Shown: positions 52,908 through 62,287 of the stretch, piece by piece
Position numbering within the stretch: the first letter of the stretch is position 1
How the letters are laid out: each line of letters begins with the position of its first letter
NCBI GenBank assembly: GCA_029203125.1
Contig: CP119317.1
Location: 1,116,001-1,180,000, forward strand
Length of the DNA: 64,000 bases
Direction: 5' to 3'
Source: Candidatus Cohnella colombiensis
Lineage (GTDB): Bacteria > Bacillota > Bacilli > Paenibacillales > Paenibacillaceae
Notes under the pieces: generated by a model
The model's database searches: none
Told to the model about the DNA's origin: nothing
What the model saw: only the letters and a program-made list of their open reading frames with translations
Made by a program: the position numbers and the translations under genes

Positions 52908-53410
52908 CAGTCGTTACCTTGTGGCTTGTATTCATTAAAGAAATCACGGAAATCATTCAAGCTATAGCCGACTGTTGTTTCCGATTCTTTCAAGCCGCCT
53001 TCGAGACGTTTTATTTCTACCCCGTCTTTGTAGTACACTAATGTAGGTGTAACGCTAATATTCATGGCGCGAAGATATTGCTTATATTCAAGTAAGTTGA
53101 ACTGATGCAGGTTAATTCCAAGCTCATCTGCGACCGGCTTGAGCAAAGGAGTCGTGAATAGACAGTGCGGGCACGTAGCCGAGAAATAATATACGAAGAA
53201 GCTTTCTTTATTTTCAATTTTTGCGTTTAAAGTGTCTGGTAGAATGATGTTATTGTAGTTTTCATCTTTCAATAACTTCTTCGTCTCTGAATTCAGCTTG
53301 TTTGGAGGCACACCATAGACTGTGTTCTTCTCAAAAAATTGCAAAGACAGCAGAAGTATAATTAATACGGCAAGCATTCCGGCAAAGATACCAATTTTCT
53401 TAGCGTTCAT
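52907..53410 (-). CDS. Membrane-anchored thioredoxin-like protein
   Basis: A 167-residue protein with an N-terminal membrane helix (IGIFAGMLAVLIILLLSLQF) and an outside thioredoxin fold: redox site YYFSATCPHCLFTTPLL near residue 80 and the cis-proline in VTPTLVYYKDG. Its gene is the first of a pair with the PCYCGC lipoprotein, overlapping its start. Inference: it reduces or oxidises the cysteine cluster of that lipoprotein. Confidence 0.88.
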   Translation of the reverse strand: MNAKKIGIFAGMLAVLIILLLSLQFFEKNTVYGVPPNKLNSETKKLLKDENYNNIILPDTLNAKIENKESFFVYYFSATCPHCLFTTPLLKPVADELGINLHQFNLLEYKQYLRAMNISVTPTLVYYKDGVEIKRLEGGLKESETTVGYSLNDFRDFFNEYKPQGND

Positions 53411-53551
53411 TCGTCAATCTCCTTAGCGTTAGAAATAGGATGGGGATGGGAGTCCTTTATATAATATACCTAAACTTGTCCAAACACAAAATGAATGCGC
53501 ACATGTACAGATGAGATGAACGAATTTTAATGAATAAAGGAAGGCTGCGGT

Positions 53552-54352
53552 ATGAAGTCAACGATCAGATTAGATAAAATGCTGGGCAATCTCGGATTCG
53601 GGACGAGGAGCGAAATTAAACTATTTGTGCGTCAAGGCGCAGTTACGGTCAATGGTGCAAAGGTGAAGGACCCTGGCTTGCAAGTCGATCCGACAAATGA
53701 TGATGTGAATTTGCACGGGGAGCGAATTCAGTATCGAGATACGATCTATGTCATGCTACATAAGCCTGCTGGAGTTGTATCCGCAACCGAGGATAACCGA
53801 GATCGGACAGTACTTGACCTGCTCGATCGTGAAGTAACGGTGTTTCAGCCATTTCCAGTGGGTCGACTCGACAAGGATACAGAGGGATTGTTATTGCTTA
53901 CGAATGACGGCAAGCTGGCGCATGAGCTATTATCGCCTCGCAAGCATGTTCCTAAGACGTATCGCGCTCTTGTCGCAGGCGATGTGGATCATGTCGATCG
54001 AGACACGTTCGCGCAAGGTGTCAAGCTAGACGATGGTTATGTGACGATGCCTGCGCAGCTACAACGCTTGGACAATGTCGATGAGCTGACTGCTGCGATT
54101 GCGCACGTTCATCGTGTAGGTGGAACGACCGATTACGTTACACTAAGCTGGGTTGAACTTACGATTCACGAAGGGAAATTTCACCAAGTGAAGCGAATGT
54201 TTGAAGCTGTTGGCAAGAAGGTGCTGTACCTTCGAAGAGTGTCGATGGGACCGCTGAAGCTGGATGCAGCTCTTGCTCCAGGGCAATGGCGGGAGTTAAC
54301 GCAAGAGGAAATAGATAGCCTGCACAATCAACGGAAGGATGAGAGAGAATGA
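53552..54352 (+). CDS. rRNA pseudouridine synthase, RsuA/RluB family
   Basis: Isomerises a uridine in rRNA. The 266-residue protein has an N-terminal S4 RNA-binding domain (RLDKMLGNLGFGTRSEIKLFVRQGAVTVNG) and a catalytic domain with the Asp motif FPVGRLDKDTEGLLLLTNDG near residue 105. KTYRALV and FHQVKRMFEAVG fit the RsuA branch, so 16S U516 is the likely target, though RluB/E/F specificity cannot be excluded. GGAAGG precedes the ATG. It overlaps the HAD gene by ATGA. Confidence 0.9.
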   Translation: MKSTIRLDKMLGNLGFGTRSEIKLFVRQGAVTVNGAKVKDPGLQVDPTNDDVNLHGERIQYRDTIYVMLHKPAGVVSATEDNRDRTVLDLLDREVTVFQPFPVGRLDKDTEGLLLLTNDGKLAHELLSPRKHVPKTYRALVAGDVDHVDRDTFAQGVKLDDGYVTMPAQLQRLDNVDELTAAIAHVHRVGGTTDYVTLSWVELTIHEGKFHQVKRMFEAVGKKVLYLRRVSMGPLKLDAALAPGQWRELTQEEIDSLHNQRKDERE

Positions 54353-55146
54353 GCTTTCGCTTAATCGCACTTGATGTAGATGGAACATTGATTAATGATC
54401 AACATGAGGTGACACCGCGTGTGCGGGATGCTGTGCGCGCTGCTGCTGCTCAGGGTGTAGAAATTGTATTGTGCACCGGACGTGGATCAACAAGCGCCTT
54501 GCCCGTATTAGCAGAGCTGGGGCTAGAAGGTACGATGATTACTCACAATGGAGCATCGATCGTCGATAGCGCAACGAAAGCAATTTTGGCAGAAACAGAA
54601 ATACCAGCTGCTCTTGCTCGTCGTTATGTTGATTTCGCAAAAGCACGGGGCATTCATTATGATATGAATACAGCTTTTGAGCTTTATGTAGAGACAATGG
54701 AAGATCATGTCGCTTTAATGTATGAGAGTATGTTCGCACTTCCGATTGCACGCAGTGAAGCTGAAGGCTTCCCCGAAGGAATGGTTAAGATGTCGTTATT
54801 CGCGGATAAGGAATCACTTGATCAACTAGAAGAGGCTTGGGGGGATTGGCAGCATGACCTTCAGACCGTCAGAAGTGGAGACTACTTCATTGATGTGCAA
54901 CATCCGAATGCATCAAAAGGAGCTGCACTTGAGCAACTCGCTACATTACGCGGCATTTCACGTGATCAAATATTAGCCATCGGCAATTATTATAATGATG
55001 TAGGGATGTTAACGTTCGCTGGATGGGGGGTCGCGATGGACAACTCTCCGGAGGATGTAAAGGCACTAGCTGATGAGGTAACGGTGTCCAACAATGAGGA
55101 CGGTGTAGCACTCATCATTGAAGAGCGAGTACTTAATCGGAAATGA
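54349..55146 (+). CDS. Cof-type HAD-family hydrolase
   Basis: A 265-residue phosphatase of the HAD superfamily, Cof (subclass IIB) group. Motif I is IALDVDGTLIND near the start, motif II the Thr in VLCTGR, then a lysine (KGAALEQL) and motif IV in AIGNYYNDVGMLTFAG, where the usual GDxxND acidic run reads GNYYND. Likely substrates are sugar phosphates or other small phosphates. It is coupled to the pseudouridine synthase gene and followed by a terminator. Confidence 0.9.
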   Translation: MSFRLIALDVDGTLINDQHEVTPRVRDAVRAAAAQGVEIVLCTGRGSTSALPVLAELGLEGTMITHNGASIVDSATKAILAETEIPAALARRYVDFAKARGIHYDMNTAFELYVETMEDHVALMYESMFALPIARSEAEGFPEGMVKMSLFADKESLDQLEEAWGDWQHDLQTVRSGDYFIDVQHPNASKGAALEQLATLRGISRDQILAIGNYYNDVGMLTFAGWGVAMDNSPEDVKALADEVTVSNNEDGVALIIEERVLNRK

Positions 55147-55160
55147 ACATAGAAGTACAA

Positions 55161-55194
55161 GAAGCAAGCCGGTATGCACCGAGCTTGCTTCTTT
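55161..55194. terminator. Terminator between HAD and GGDEF genes
   Basis: GAAGCAAGC (55161-55169) pairs with GCTTGCTTC (55183-55191), followed by T. It lies between convergent genes. Confidence 0.85.
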
Positions 55195-55205
55195 GCGTCA
55201 TAGGT

Positions 55206-56354
55206 TCAAATCGTAAACGTTGTAACTCGGTTTTTTCCATTTGCTTTGCTACTGTACATCGCTTGGTCTGCATTTGACATTAACTGCTCTGGGGCGATGC
55301 CGGGACTCGCTTGACAAATCCCGACGCTAATGGTGACGATCGTCTCTTTCTCTGTACGTCTTCGAATCGCTTCTGCAGCATGTTCAATTGCGGTATTCGG
55401 CCCGAAGACGAATGCGACCAGCTCTTCACCGCCGTAACGGCCGGCTAACCCCATTCCCTCAGTTTCTTCCGACATGATGTTCGCGACTTGTTTGAGCACA
55501 GTGTCTGCCTTAGCATGACCATGTGTATCGTTAAGTCGTTTGAAGTTATCGATGTCGCAAAAGATCGTTCCTAGCGGTCGCTTAGATAGGACCGCCTTCT
55601 CCAGCCGGCTCATGAAGTAGCGGCGATTGAACAAATTCGTTAGTCCATCTGTGATTGATGAACGATAGACTGCCTGCAATAGCTCGACAACACGTTCAAA
55701 GACAAGCATGAACAATAAACCGTAGTAAATAACAGGCAATATTTCACTGAAGTTAGTTAGCCAACGGACATTTTCGAACCAATAGGTTTGAAAGATGCTC
55801 AGCAATTGTGCTAGGGAAACAATAACGAGACTGATCATATATTTGCGCGGTTGACCGATATGTGGGGCGAACATGAGCATGAACAGCGGTCCAAGTAACA
55901 ATAGCAAACCGTCTTGAATCGGTGCTCTGAATTCCGTAATTACTGTTAGCACTTCTATACTGATGCTTTCCATCGTACGATTTACAATGTCGAGAATACA
56001 GGCGATGAATTCACTACCTAATAATACAATGAACCAAAGACGCGTTCTTGGTCTTATGCGATAATAGAGTTCAAAGATGGCGAAGTTGATCACGATGAAG
56101 GCAAGCACCTGCAGTAGCTTTTCAGTATAGAGCAGGTAGTCGTTTCTCGGTGTTAGACCGAGGGTCATCGAAAGATGTAAGAACTGCTGGATGAGAATAA
56201 AGCTTAGTGAGATGAGCAATGTTCGGTAAGCTTGTTTGCGATTGCTACTGAGGAGTCTGTAAGCCATGAACAGGATGAAGGTTACAATCATGATCGACAT
56301 GGCAGAAGTAAGTAATAGGATAATATCATTCGATGTTAACAAAGGAATATCCAT
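55206..56354 (-). CDS. Integral-membrane GGDEF protein
   Basis: A 382-residue protein with seven or eight membrane helices in the first 215 residues and a cytoplasmic GGDEF domain at about 220-380 (SSITDGLTNLFNRRYF, IFCDIDNFKRLNDTHGH). The active-site loop is GRYGGEELVAFVFG: the last residue of GGEEF is Leu, while the catalytic GGEE is kept. No RxxD inhibitory site is present before the loop. It is probably an active diguanylate cyclase answering a membrane signal. It stands alone on the minus strand. Confidence 0.87.
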   Translation of the reverse strand: MDIPLLTSNDIILLLTSAMSIMIVTFILFMAYRLLSSNRKQAYRTLLISLSFILIQQFLHLSMTLGLTPRNDYLLYTEKLLQVLAFIVINFAIFELYYRIRPRTRLWFIVLLGSEFIACILDIVNRTMESISIEVLTVITEFRAPIQDGLLLLLGPLFMLMFAPHIGQPRKYMISLVIVSLAQLLSIFQTYWFENVRWLTNFSEILPVIYYGLLFMLVFERVVELLQAVYRSSITDGLTNLFNRRYFMSRLEKAVLSKRPLGTIFCDIDNFKRLNDTHGHAKADTVLKQVANIMSEETEGMGLAGRYGGEELVAFVFGPNTAIEHAAEAIRRRTEKETIVTISVGICQASPGIAPEQLMSNADQAMYSSKANGKNRVTTFTI

Positions 56355-56481
56355 GGTTGACTCCTTTTATGTAATTTGGACAACTTGCAGAACATTCGTT
56401 CCTAGTCTATCATAAATCTATATGCTACTGAAATAGGGCCGCTAGGCTAAATAACTAAATGGATATGAGGAGGAGCTGCCC

Positions 56482-57624
56482 TTGAAAATTTTGCAGGCGT
56501 TATTTTTTCCGCCGGAGCAACCAGGTGGCGTATCGTCCATGGTACCGCCGATCGCTGAGCGGTTTCGTAATCTCGGCTTTGAAGTGGAGTTATTTTCATT
56601 ACCGAAAAGAATTCGTAATAAAGGTCAAGACGAGATTGTGTTTGAGACTTTCGACTGGAAGCAATTCGCTGGGAACGCGATGGTTGATAAATATATCCAA
56701 ACCTATAAGGATTATCTGTGGTGGGTGAAGCTTCGGCTTTCTTCGCAAAATTTTGATCTTATTCATAGCCATCATCCGATAGCAGCATTAGCGATGAAGC
56801 AGGTGTTTGAGGATACTCCGATTTTGATGACTGTTCACTCAAGTTATGAGAAAGAGCTTATTTTGAATGGGAAAATTGCTGAAGGAGGACCTGAGCATCT
56901 TTTCTTAACAGCAATCTATCGCGAGCTTGAGCATCAGATGGATCAGTTGCTGACGGTTTCGAATACGTTTGCTCAATATATGGGTACGTTCTTGGAGCAA
57001 CCTGAGCGAATCGAAGTCATTCCGAACGGATACGATGAGCGTAGATTTAAGCCGATCGCGCATGAGAACGAGACTACACAGCTTGTATCCGTATGCCGCT
57101 TAGTTCCTGCGAAAGGGCTAGACATCTTGTTAAAGGCATGTGCTGAGCTACGTCGAAGGAATTGTAATTTCGTGCTTCATCTGATTGGTGATGGACCGTC
57201 GCGAGAAGAGCTGGAGCAGCTATCGCAACAGCTAGGTATTTATGATGATACGATTTTCTATGGTTATATGTTACATCCGGAAGAGATGATTCCGTTTTTT
57301 GATGTGTTCGTGCTACCTTCTCGTGCAGAATCGTTCGGCTCTGTATTTGCTGAAGCGGCACTTTGCATGTTGGCGTTAGTGGGTACAGATGTGGGCGGAA
57401 TTAGTGAGCAAATTCAAGACGGAGTGAACGGGAGGCTAGTTCCCGCCGATCATCCAATTGCGCTAGCAGACGCCCTTGAAACCGTAATTTCAGATCCTCA
57501 TTACCGTTATGAGTTAGCGCGTGCAGGCTGGAATAAAGCGGTAAGTACGTATTCGTTGAATCGTGTCATTGGGCAATTGAAACGGATTTACAGCTCCTAT
57601 GGCAACGTACCTGTTGAGGAATAA
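56482..57624 (+). CDS. Glycosyltransferase family 4
   Basis: A 380-residue retaining glycosyltransferase with a GT-B fold. The N-terminal half has FFPPEQPGGVSSMVPPIAERFRNLG and DLIHSHHPIAALAM; the donor half has VCRLVPAKGLDILLKA, LIGDGPSREELEQ and the nucleotide-sugar Glu motif VLPSRAESFGSVFAEAALC. The acceptor is unknown. It starts at TTG 56482 behind GAGGAGGAG. It heads a three-gene run with yhaO and yhaN, 21 bases apart. Confidence 0.92.
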   Translation: MKILQALFFPPEQPGGVSSMVPPIAERFRNLGFEVELFSLPKRIRNKGQDEIVFETFDWKQFAGNAMVDKYIQTYKDYLWWVKLRLSSQNFDLIHSHHPIAALAMKQVFEDTPILMTVHSSYEKELILNGKIAEGGPEHLFLTAIYRELEHQMDQLLTVSNTFAQYMGTFLEQPERIEVIPNGYDERRFKPIAHENETTQLVSVCRLVPAKGLDILLKACAELRRRNCNFVLHLIGDGPSREELEQLSQQLGIYDDTIFYGYMLHPEEMIPFFDVFVLPSRAESFGSVFAEAALCMLALVGTDVGGISEQIQDGVNGRLVPADHPIALADALETVISDPHYRYELARAGWNKAVSTYSLNRVIGQLKRIYSSYGNVPVEE

Positions 57625-57645
57625 GGGGCAAGGAGGAAAGTGGAC

Positions 57646-58929
57646 ATGGGAGTTGCTTTTTCATTCATACATGCTGCTGATCTTCATCTAGATAGTCCAT
57701 TCAAGGGAATGGGGAGTGCACCGGACTACGTAAAAGAGCGATTGCGCGATTCGACGTTTGCGGCGCTTCGTCGTCTAGTTGCGATAGCAAAGCAGGAGCG
57801 AGTAGATTTCATCGTACTGTCAGGTGACTTGTACGATGCAGCGGATCGCTCGCTACGTGCTCAGCTTAAGCTACAGCGTGCGCTCACAGAGCTAACGGAG
57901 GAAGGGATCGATGTATTTATCGTCCACGGCAATCATGATCCACTGAGCGGACGACAAGCGAAGCTTGATGTGCCATCGGGTGTACATGTTTGTGGAGCTG
58001 AAGGCGTCGAATGTATTCCCGCACATACACGCAATGGGGAATTGGTTGCACATGTATATGGAATTTCGTATGCCACTTCGGCAGTGAATCAAAATTTGGC
58101 GCAACGCTTCAAAGTGAAGGGCGGGGCGCCTTTTCATTTGGCAATATTACACGCGAATGTGGATGGAAATGCCTCTCATGATAATTATGCACCTTGTCAA
58201 TTGCAAGAGTTAGTGGACTCGGGATTTCAATATTGGGCATTAGGACATATTCATGATCGACGAGTTCTTCATGAATATCCTCATGTTGTATACGCAGGCA
58301 ACATTCAAGGACGAAGCATACGAGAGACGGGTGAAAAAGGAATCTATCTCGTATCGGTATCCAGCAGCGGTGCGATTACACTAGACTTTCGTGAAGTCGC
58401 TGACGTGGTTTGGCAGGAGGTTTCGGTAACGATTGACGGCTTGGAGCGGGAGCAGCAGTTAAAGGAGCGATTGCTGCGATCGATGGACGAGCTAGTGAAG
58501 CGTTCATCGGGACGTCCTGTGGTCATGCGTTTTCGAATTGAAGGTCGCGGAGTGCTGCATGAGCGGTTAATGGAATCTATTGTTGTAGATGAATGGTTGG
58601 AAGAGCTTAGAGAGTGGTCGAGCGATGGCGAATATTCGTTGGATACTTGGATTTGGCCTGACGCAATAAGTGTTCGTTCTGGCGGACTATTGCAGCTTGA
58701 AGCTACTGCGGAAGAGGATGGCTTTGTTGGCGAGCTGGTGCGCATGGGTATTGCAGGTGTGAGCAGCCCAGAAAGCGCAAGAGATTGGCTTATGGATGCG
58801 ATGGACAAAACGCGTAGTCAACCTAAGATCCGCGAATGGGTCGCAGCACGTAGCGATGAAGAGCTCATCCAATTGCTTCAGCAAGCGATGGAGCTATCGG
58901 TATCTTTGCTTAAGGAAGATGAGGAATAA
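57646..58929 (+). CDS. yhaO: Metallophosphoesterase YhaO (SbcD-like)
   Basis: A 427-residue nuclease-type phosphoesterase, partner of YhaN. The calcineurin-like motifs are all present: HAADLHLDSPF, SGDLYDAADRSL, VHGNHDPLSGR, LHANV and ALGHIHDRRVLH. These form the two-metal site of SbcD/Mre11 enzymes. AAGGAGGAA (57629-57637) fixes ATG 57646 rather than GTG 57640. YhaN follows after 20 bases; the pair parallels SbcDC in DNA-end processing. Confidence 0.92.
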   Translation: MGVAFSFIHAADLHLDSPFKGMGSAPDYVKERLRDSTFAALRRLVAIAKQERVDFIVLSGDLYDAADRSLRAQLKLQRALTELTEEGIDVFIVHGNHDPLSGRQAKLDVPSGVHVCGAEGVECIPAHTRNGELVAHVYGISYATSAVNQNLAQRFKVKGGAPFHLAILHANVDGNASHDNYAPCQLQELVDSGFQYWALGHIHDRRVLHEYPHVVYAGNIQGRSIRETGEKGIYLVSVSSSGAITLDFREVADVVWQEVSVTIDGLEREQQLKERLLRSMDELVKRSSGRPVVMRFRIEGRGVLHERLMESIVVDEWLEELREWSSDGEYSLDTWIWPDAISVRSGGLLQLEATAEEDGFVGELVRMGIAGVSSPESARDWLMDAMDKTRSQPKIREWVAARSDEELIQLLQQAMELSVSLLKEDEE

Positions 58930-58949
58930 GCGGGGATGGTGGTGACGGG

Positions 58950-61103
58950 ATGTACATACGAGAGCTACAGGTAGAAGGATATGGGGCGCTATCAGCAGTG
59001 AATTTGAAGTTAGATGCACCCGTTACGATTATTTATGGAACGAATGAGGCGGGAAAAAGTACGTTGCTACGATTTACGCGGAGTATGCTGTATGGTTTCC
59101 CCACAAGGAAAGACCCCGTTGAGCGCGGTGAGCCCGTACGAGGTGGACGACACGGTGGCCGATTAGTCGTAGTAACTAACGATGGACAAGAGCTTGTGCT
59201 TGAGCGATATGCAGATCGGACTGCGGGTCTTACGGTGCGCGATGAGAATGGTCAGGAGCGTACTTATAGTCAAGTTGAATGGGAACGGCTGAGGTTAGGG
59301 GGGATATCGGAGAAGCTGTTTCGTCAGCTATTCGCAGTTTCCTTAGATGAGCTTCATCAGCTCCGTTCACTTCAGGGCGAAGAAATAGGCAATTATATTT
59401 ATAATGCTGGGTTAGCGGGTGGAGCAGCACTATCATCTGCAAAGCGTAAAATTACTGCCGAGCTAGATAAGCTATACCGTCCGAAAGGTTCGACACAGGA
59501 AATTAACAAGCTAATCGCCTCGCTCAAAGTAGCTGAAGCCAATCTTCGATTAAGTGAAGATCGTGTGGCTGCCTACAAGGAGACTGCGGTTAGATTGTTT
59601 GAAGTGGAGGCTCAGCTTGCACAAGTTGATGAGCAAATACCAACGCTTCGGCAACAAGTCACAGAGCTTCAAAGTGTATATGAATTGCGTGAATGGTGGC
59701 TTCGATGGAAGCTGCTTCAGCTTGAGCTAGAAGAAGCTCGTCACCCGTTGCCAAATCCCTCAGCACCGCTGCTTGCAGATGTAACCATCATGAATTGGAC
59801 ACGTCTGAAGCAAAATAAAGCGGCGATACTAGCGAAACTGCTAGAGGTGCGTGCAACGGCTGCGGAGCTAGAGCGTCGTAAAGTGACTACTGCTTCGGAT
59901 AGAGATGAAGTGGGTCGACTTTCTCGCCGAAAGGAAGGGCAGGGCAAAGCCAAACATAATGGACGAGCAACCTCGAATCGTCTATCGTATATCGTAAGTG
60001 CGGTGCTCGGTGGTATTGCAATAGCGATCCCTATTATCGTTGCATTAACGAGTGAACGGGTAGAGCCACTCCATTTTATTTTGACAGTATTGTTACTCAT
60101 TGCACCAGGGATGATCACGTTAGATCAAATTCGCAAGGGAGCCAATCGTGATCAAACTGTTGGCAATGCGACATCGCCTGAAGAACAGGAGCTCGTCTCC
60201 ATTCGAGCTTATGAAGTGATGGTTGAGGATCAATTACAAGCTGTCGAGTCAGAAATGAGTCAGCTGTTAGAGGATATTCAAGCTGCCGATTCGAAGGAGC
60301 TTGAGCAACGGATTCTAATTGATGAGCATTGTCGATCGCTTCAACGAGACATGCGGGAGATGCAACTGCGCTTGGAATCGGGTAGAAGCGAAGAAAATAA
60401 GCGGAAACTTTATCACTTCCTTGAAAATAATGACGAGACAGCTCTTACAGCCATGCTAGATCAGAGTAGCTCCGTACTCGATTCCGAGGAGCAGAAGCGA
60501 TCTGAACTCCTCGATCAGCGGGGGCGACTAGCGCATGAGCTCGAACGGTTACAGCGTGAAGCTGAGGCGGAAGATCGCAGCTCAATCATTCGTGAGCAAG
60601 AGAGTAGATTAGATGCTTCGCTAGAACGATATGCAATACTCTCACTTAGCGAGCGATTAATGGTCCGAACGAAGGAGCTATTCGAGGAGGAGCGACAACC
60701 AGAGGTGCTGCAGCTGGCGTCACGTTATTTCGAGCAAATGACAGGCGGTACATACACACGCATTATTGTTCCCGGAGATCAACCAACACTACGTGTTGAA
60801 ACGAAGGAACGAGGTTCGATCGATAGCAGCTTTCTTAGTCGCGGTACACAGGAACAGCTCTATTTGGCGATGAGATTTGCGCTTGCAGGAGCTGCTGCAA
60901 TGGAACAGCCACTGCCTCTATTGCTTGATGATCTGTTCGTTCATTTCGATGAACGACGACTTGAACAAATGTTACCTGTGATCTCGGAAATTGCATTGAC
61001 CAGGCAATTGATTCTGTTTACTTGTCATCGTCATGTTGCTCAATCTATAGCTCAAGCAATCCCCTCATCGCAAATGGTGATCCTCCCTGAGCGAGGGGGA
61101 TAA
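58950..61103 (+). CDS. yhaN: AAA ATPase YhaN (SbcC/Rad50-like)
   Basis: A 717-residue SMC-like ATPase: Walker A YGTNEAGKSTLL near residue 30, a long coiled coil (about 190-600) interrupted by a hydrophobic double segment (about 346-395, ILTVLLLIAPGMITL), the signature loop FLSRGTQEQLYLAMRFALAGA and Walker B PLLLDDLFVHFDERRL near the end. Bacillus YhaN is about 960 residues, so the coiled coil here is markedly shorter. It should act with YhaO. Its last 39 bases overlap the convergent YkvI-like gene. Confidence 0.9.
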   Translation: MYIRELQVEGYGALSAVNLKLDAPVTIIYGTNEAGKSTLLRFTRSMLYGFPTRKDPVERGEPVRGGRHGGRLVVVTNDGQELVLERYADRTAGLTVRDENGQERTYSQVEWERLRLGGISEKLFRQLFAVSLDELHQLRSLQGEEIGNYIYNAGLAGGAALSSAKRKITAELDKLYRPKGSTQEINKLIASLKVAEANLRLSEDRVAAYKETAVRLFEVEAQLAQVDEQIPTLRQQVTELQSVYELREWWLRWKLLQLELEEARHPLPNPSAPLLADVTIMNWTRLKQNKAAILAKLLEVRATAAELERRKVTTASDRDEVGRLSRRKEGQGKAKHNGRATSNRLSYIVSAVLGGIAIAIPIIVALTSERVEPLHFILTVLLLIAPGMITLDQIRKGANRDQTVGNATSPEEQELVSIRAYEVMVEDQLQAVESEMSQLLEDIQAADSKELEQRILIDEHCRSLQRDMREMQLRLESGRSEENKRKLYHFLENNDETALTAMLDQSSSVLDSEEQKRSELLDQRGRLAHELERLQREAEAEDRSSIIREQESRLDASLERYAILSLSERLMVRTKELFEEERQPEVLQLASRYFEQMTGGTYTRIIVPGDQPTLRVETKERGSIDSSFLSRGTQEQLYLAMRFALAGAAAMEQPLPLLLDDLFVHFDERRLEQMLPVISEIALTRQLILFTCHRHVAQSIAQAIPSSQMVILPERGG

Positions 61104-62138
61104 CGGTGTAATGCGATGCTTCGAGATCAGATAGAGCCACACTAAGCTGAGCAAGCCGAACATCGGATAGAGCCATCCGAGCAACGTACCGAATCCGATT
61201 TGTCCTACGACAAAGCATATGAAAAGCAGCAATAAAGCAAGCATATCGCGGGAACTGCTTGTACGTTGTTGTAATTGCAAAGTTAAGCCGTAAATATCAG
61301 CAACTAATGTCGTGAAGATTTCCGCGAAAATTAAAAAAACATATACGCCATGCAGCCAGCCACCTAATTCACGCGCGATGCCACCCATTGGAATTTCGAG
61401 CTGGCTGATCCCGGGCATCCGCGCGGAAATGGCAAGATGACCTGCAAGTAATAGGAGTCCTATGCCAATTCCCCCAATCCACGCTCCTCTTTGAATGATT
61501 TGTACATTTCCGATTGCAGCGCCGAGAGGAACGAGAACAGCTTGCGACATCGAAAGGTTAAAGGCTGCATAGAGCAATGGTGATAGCCATGCCGCCCAGG
61601 GTGAGATCCCAACGATGGAGCTTGTCCAAGCTTCTGTGGCTTGAGGTGTCCGAAATGTCTCGAACGTTATCCATAATGTAAAGACGATCATCAATGGCAC
61701 AATTAATGTATTCATCAACAGAATCGCGTTCATTCCTTTTCGCAAAATGGTAAAGCAAGCAATAATCGTCACAATTAGGCCAATCTGATAGCTCCAATTT
61801 AATTGTTCTGAGAAGATTGAGCCTGCCCCTGCCAGCATGACCGCATTTACTCCGAGTAGTACGAGTAACATGATATGGCTAACCCATCGACCGCCATTTT
61901 CTCCGAATAAATGCTTGTTCAAGTCTTCATAAGACCGCGCATTTAGCTTAACTGCGAGCACCATCACCTTAGAGCCAATCCATATGAACAATAGAGTGGA
62001 CAATAGAATGAGATACGGCCCCACTTCACCGAAGCGGGTGAAAAATTGTAACACCTCTCTGCCAGAAGCAAAGCCTGCGCCAACGACTGTCCCGATGAAA
62101 GTAAATCCGACTTGCACGCTTTGGGCCCATTGTTTCAT
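61065..62138 (-). CDS. YkvI-like multi-pass membrane protein
   Basis: About 357 residues with ten or so membrane helices, resembling YkvI and, distantly, amino-acid/sodium transporters (GFTFIGTVVGAGFASGREVLQFFTRFG; AVLVPLGAAIGN). The substrate is unknown. The frame opens at 62162, but GGAGGG points to ATG 62138 (MKQWAQSVQVGF). It converges on yhaN with a 39-base overlap and diverges from the glucoamylase leader. Confidence 0.85.
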   Translation of the reverse strand: MKQWAQSVQVGFTFIGTVVGAGFASGREVLQFFTRFGEVGPYLILLSTLLFIWIGSKVMVLAVKLNARSYEDLNKHLFGENGGRWVSHIMLLVLLGVNAVMLAGAGSIFSEQLNWSYQIGLIVTIIACFTILRKGMNAILLMNTLIVPLMIVFTLWITFETFRTPQATEAWTSSIVGISPWAAWLSPLLYAAFNLSMSQAVLVPLGAAIGNVQIIQRGAWIGGIGIGLLLLAGHLAISARMPGISQLEIPMGGIARELGGWLHGVYVFLIFAEIFTTLVADIYGLTLQLQQRTSSSRDMLALLLLFICFVVGQIGFGTLLGWLYPMFGLLSLVWLYLISKHRITPLSPSLREDHHLR

Positions 62139-62287
62139 TTGTTTCAGCGCCCTCCTCAGCATCTACGAGTTACCATACTTACAAGTTATGTCCAAAATGG
62201 GACGGGCATTCCTGAAAATGGTCATATTCGCAGAGTTTGTATGTCGGAGGGGTTGCTCGATTGGAAAGATGTTGTAAAATAGAATAA

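Noticed and set aside
61984..62277. Plus-strand frame of 97 codons before the glucoamylase leader
   Set aside because: It is the antisense of the YkvI-like gene start and has no ribosome site.
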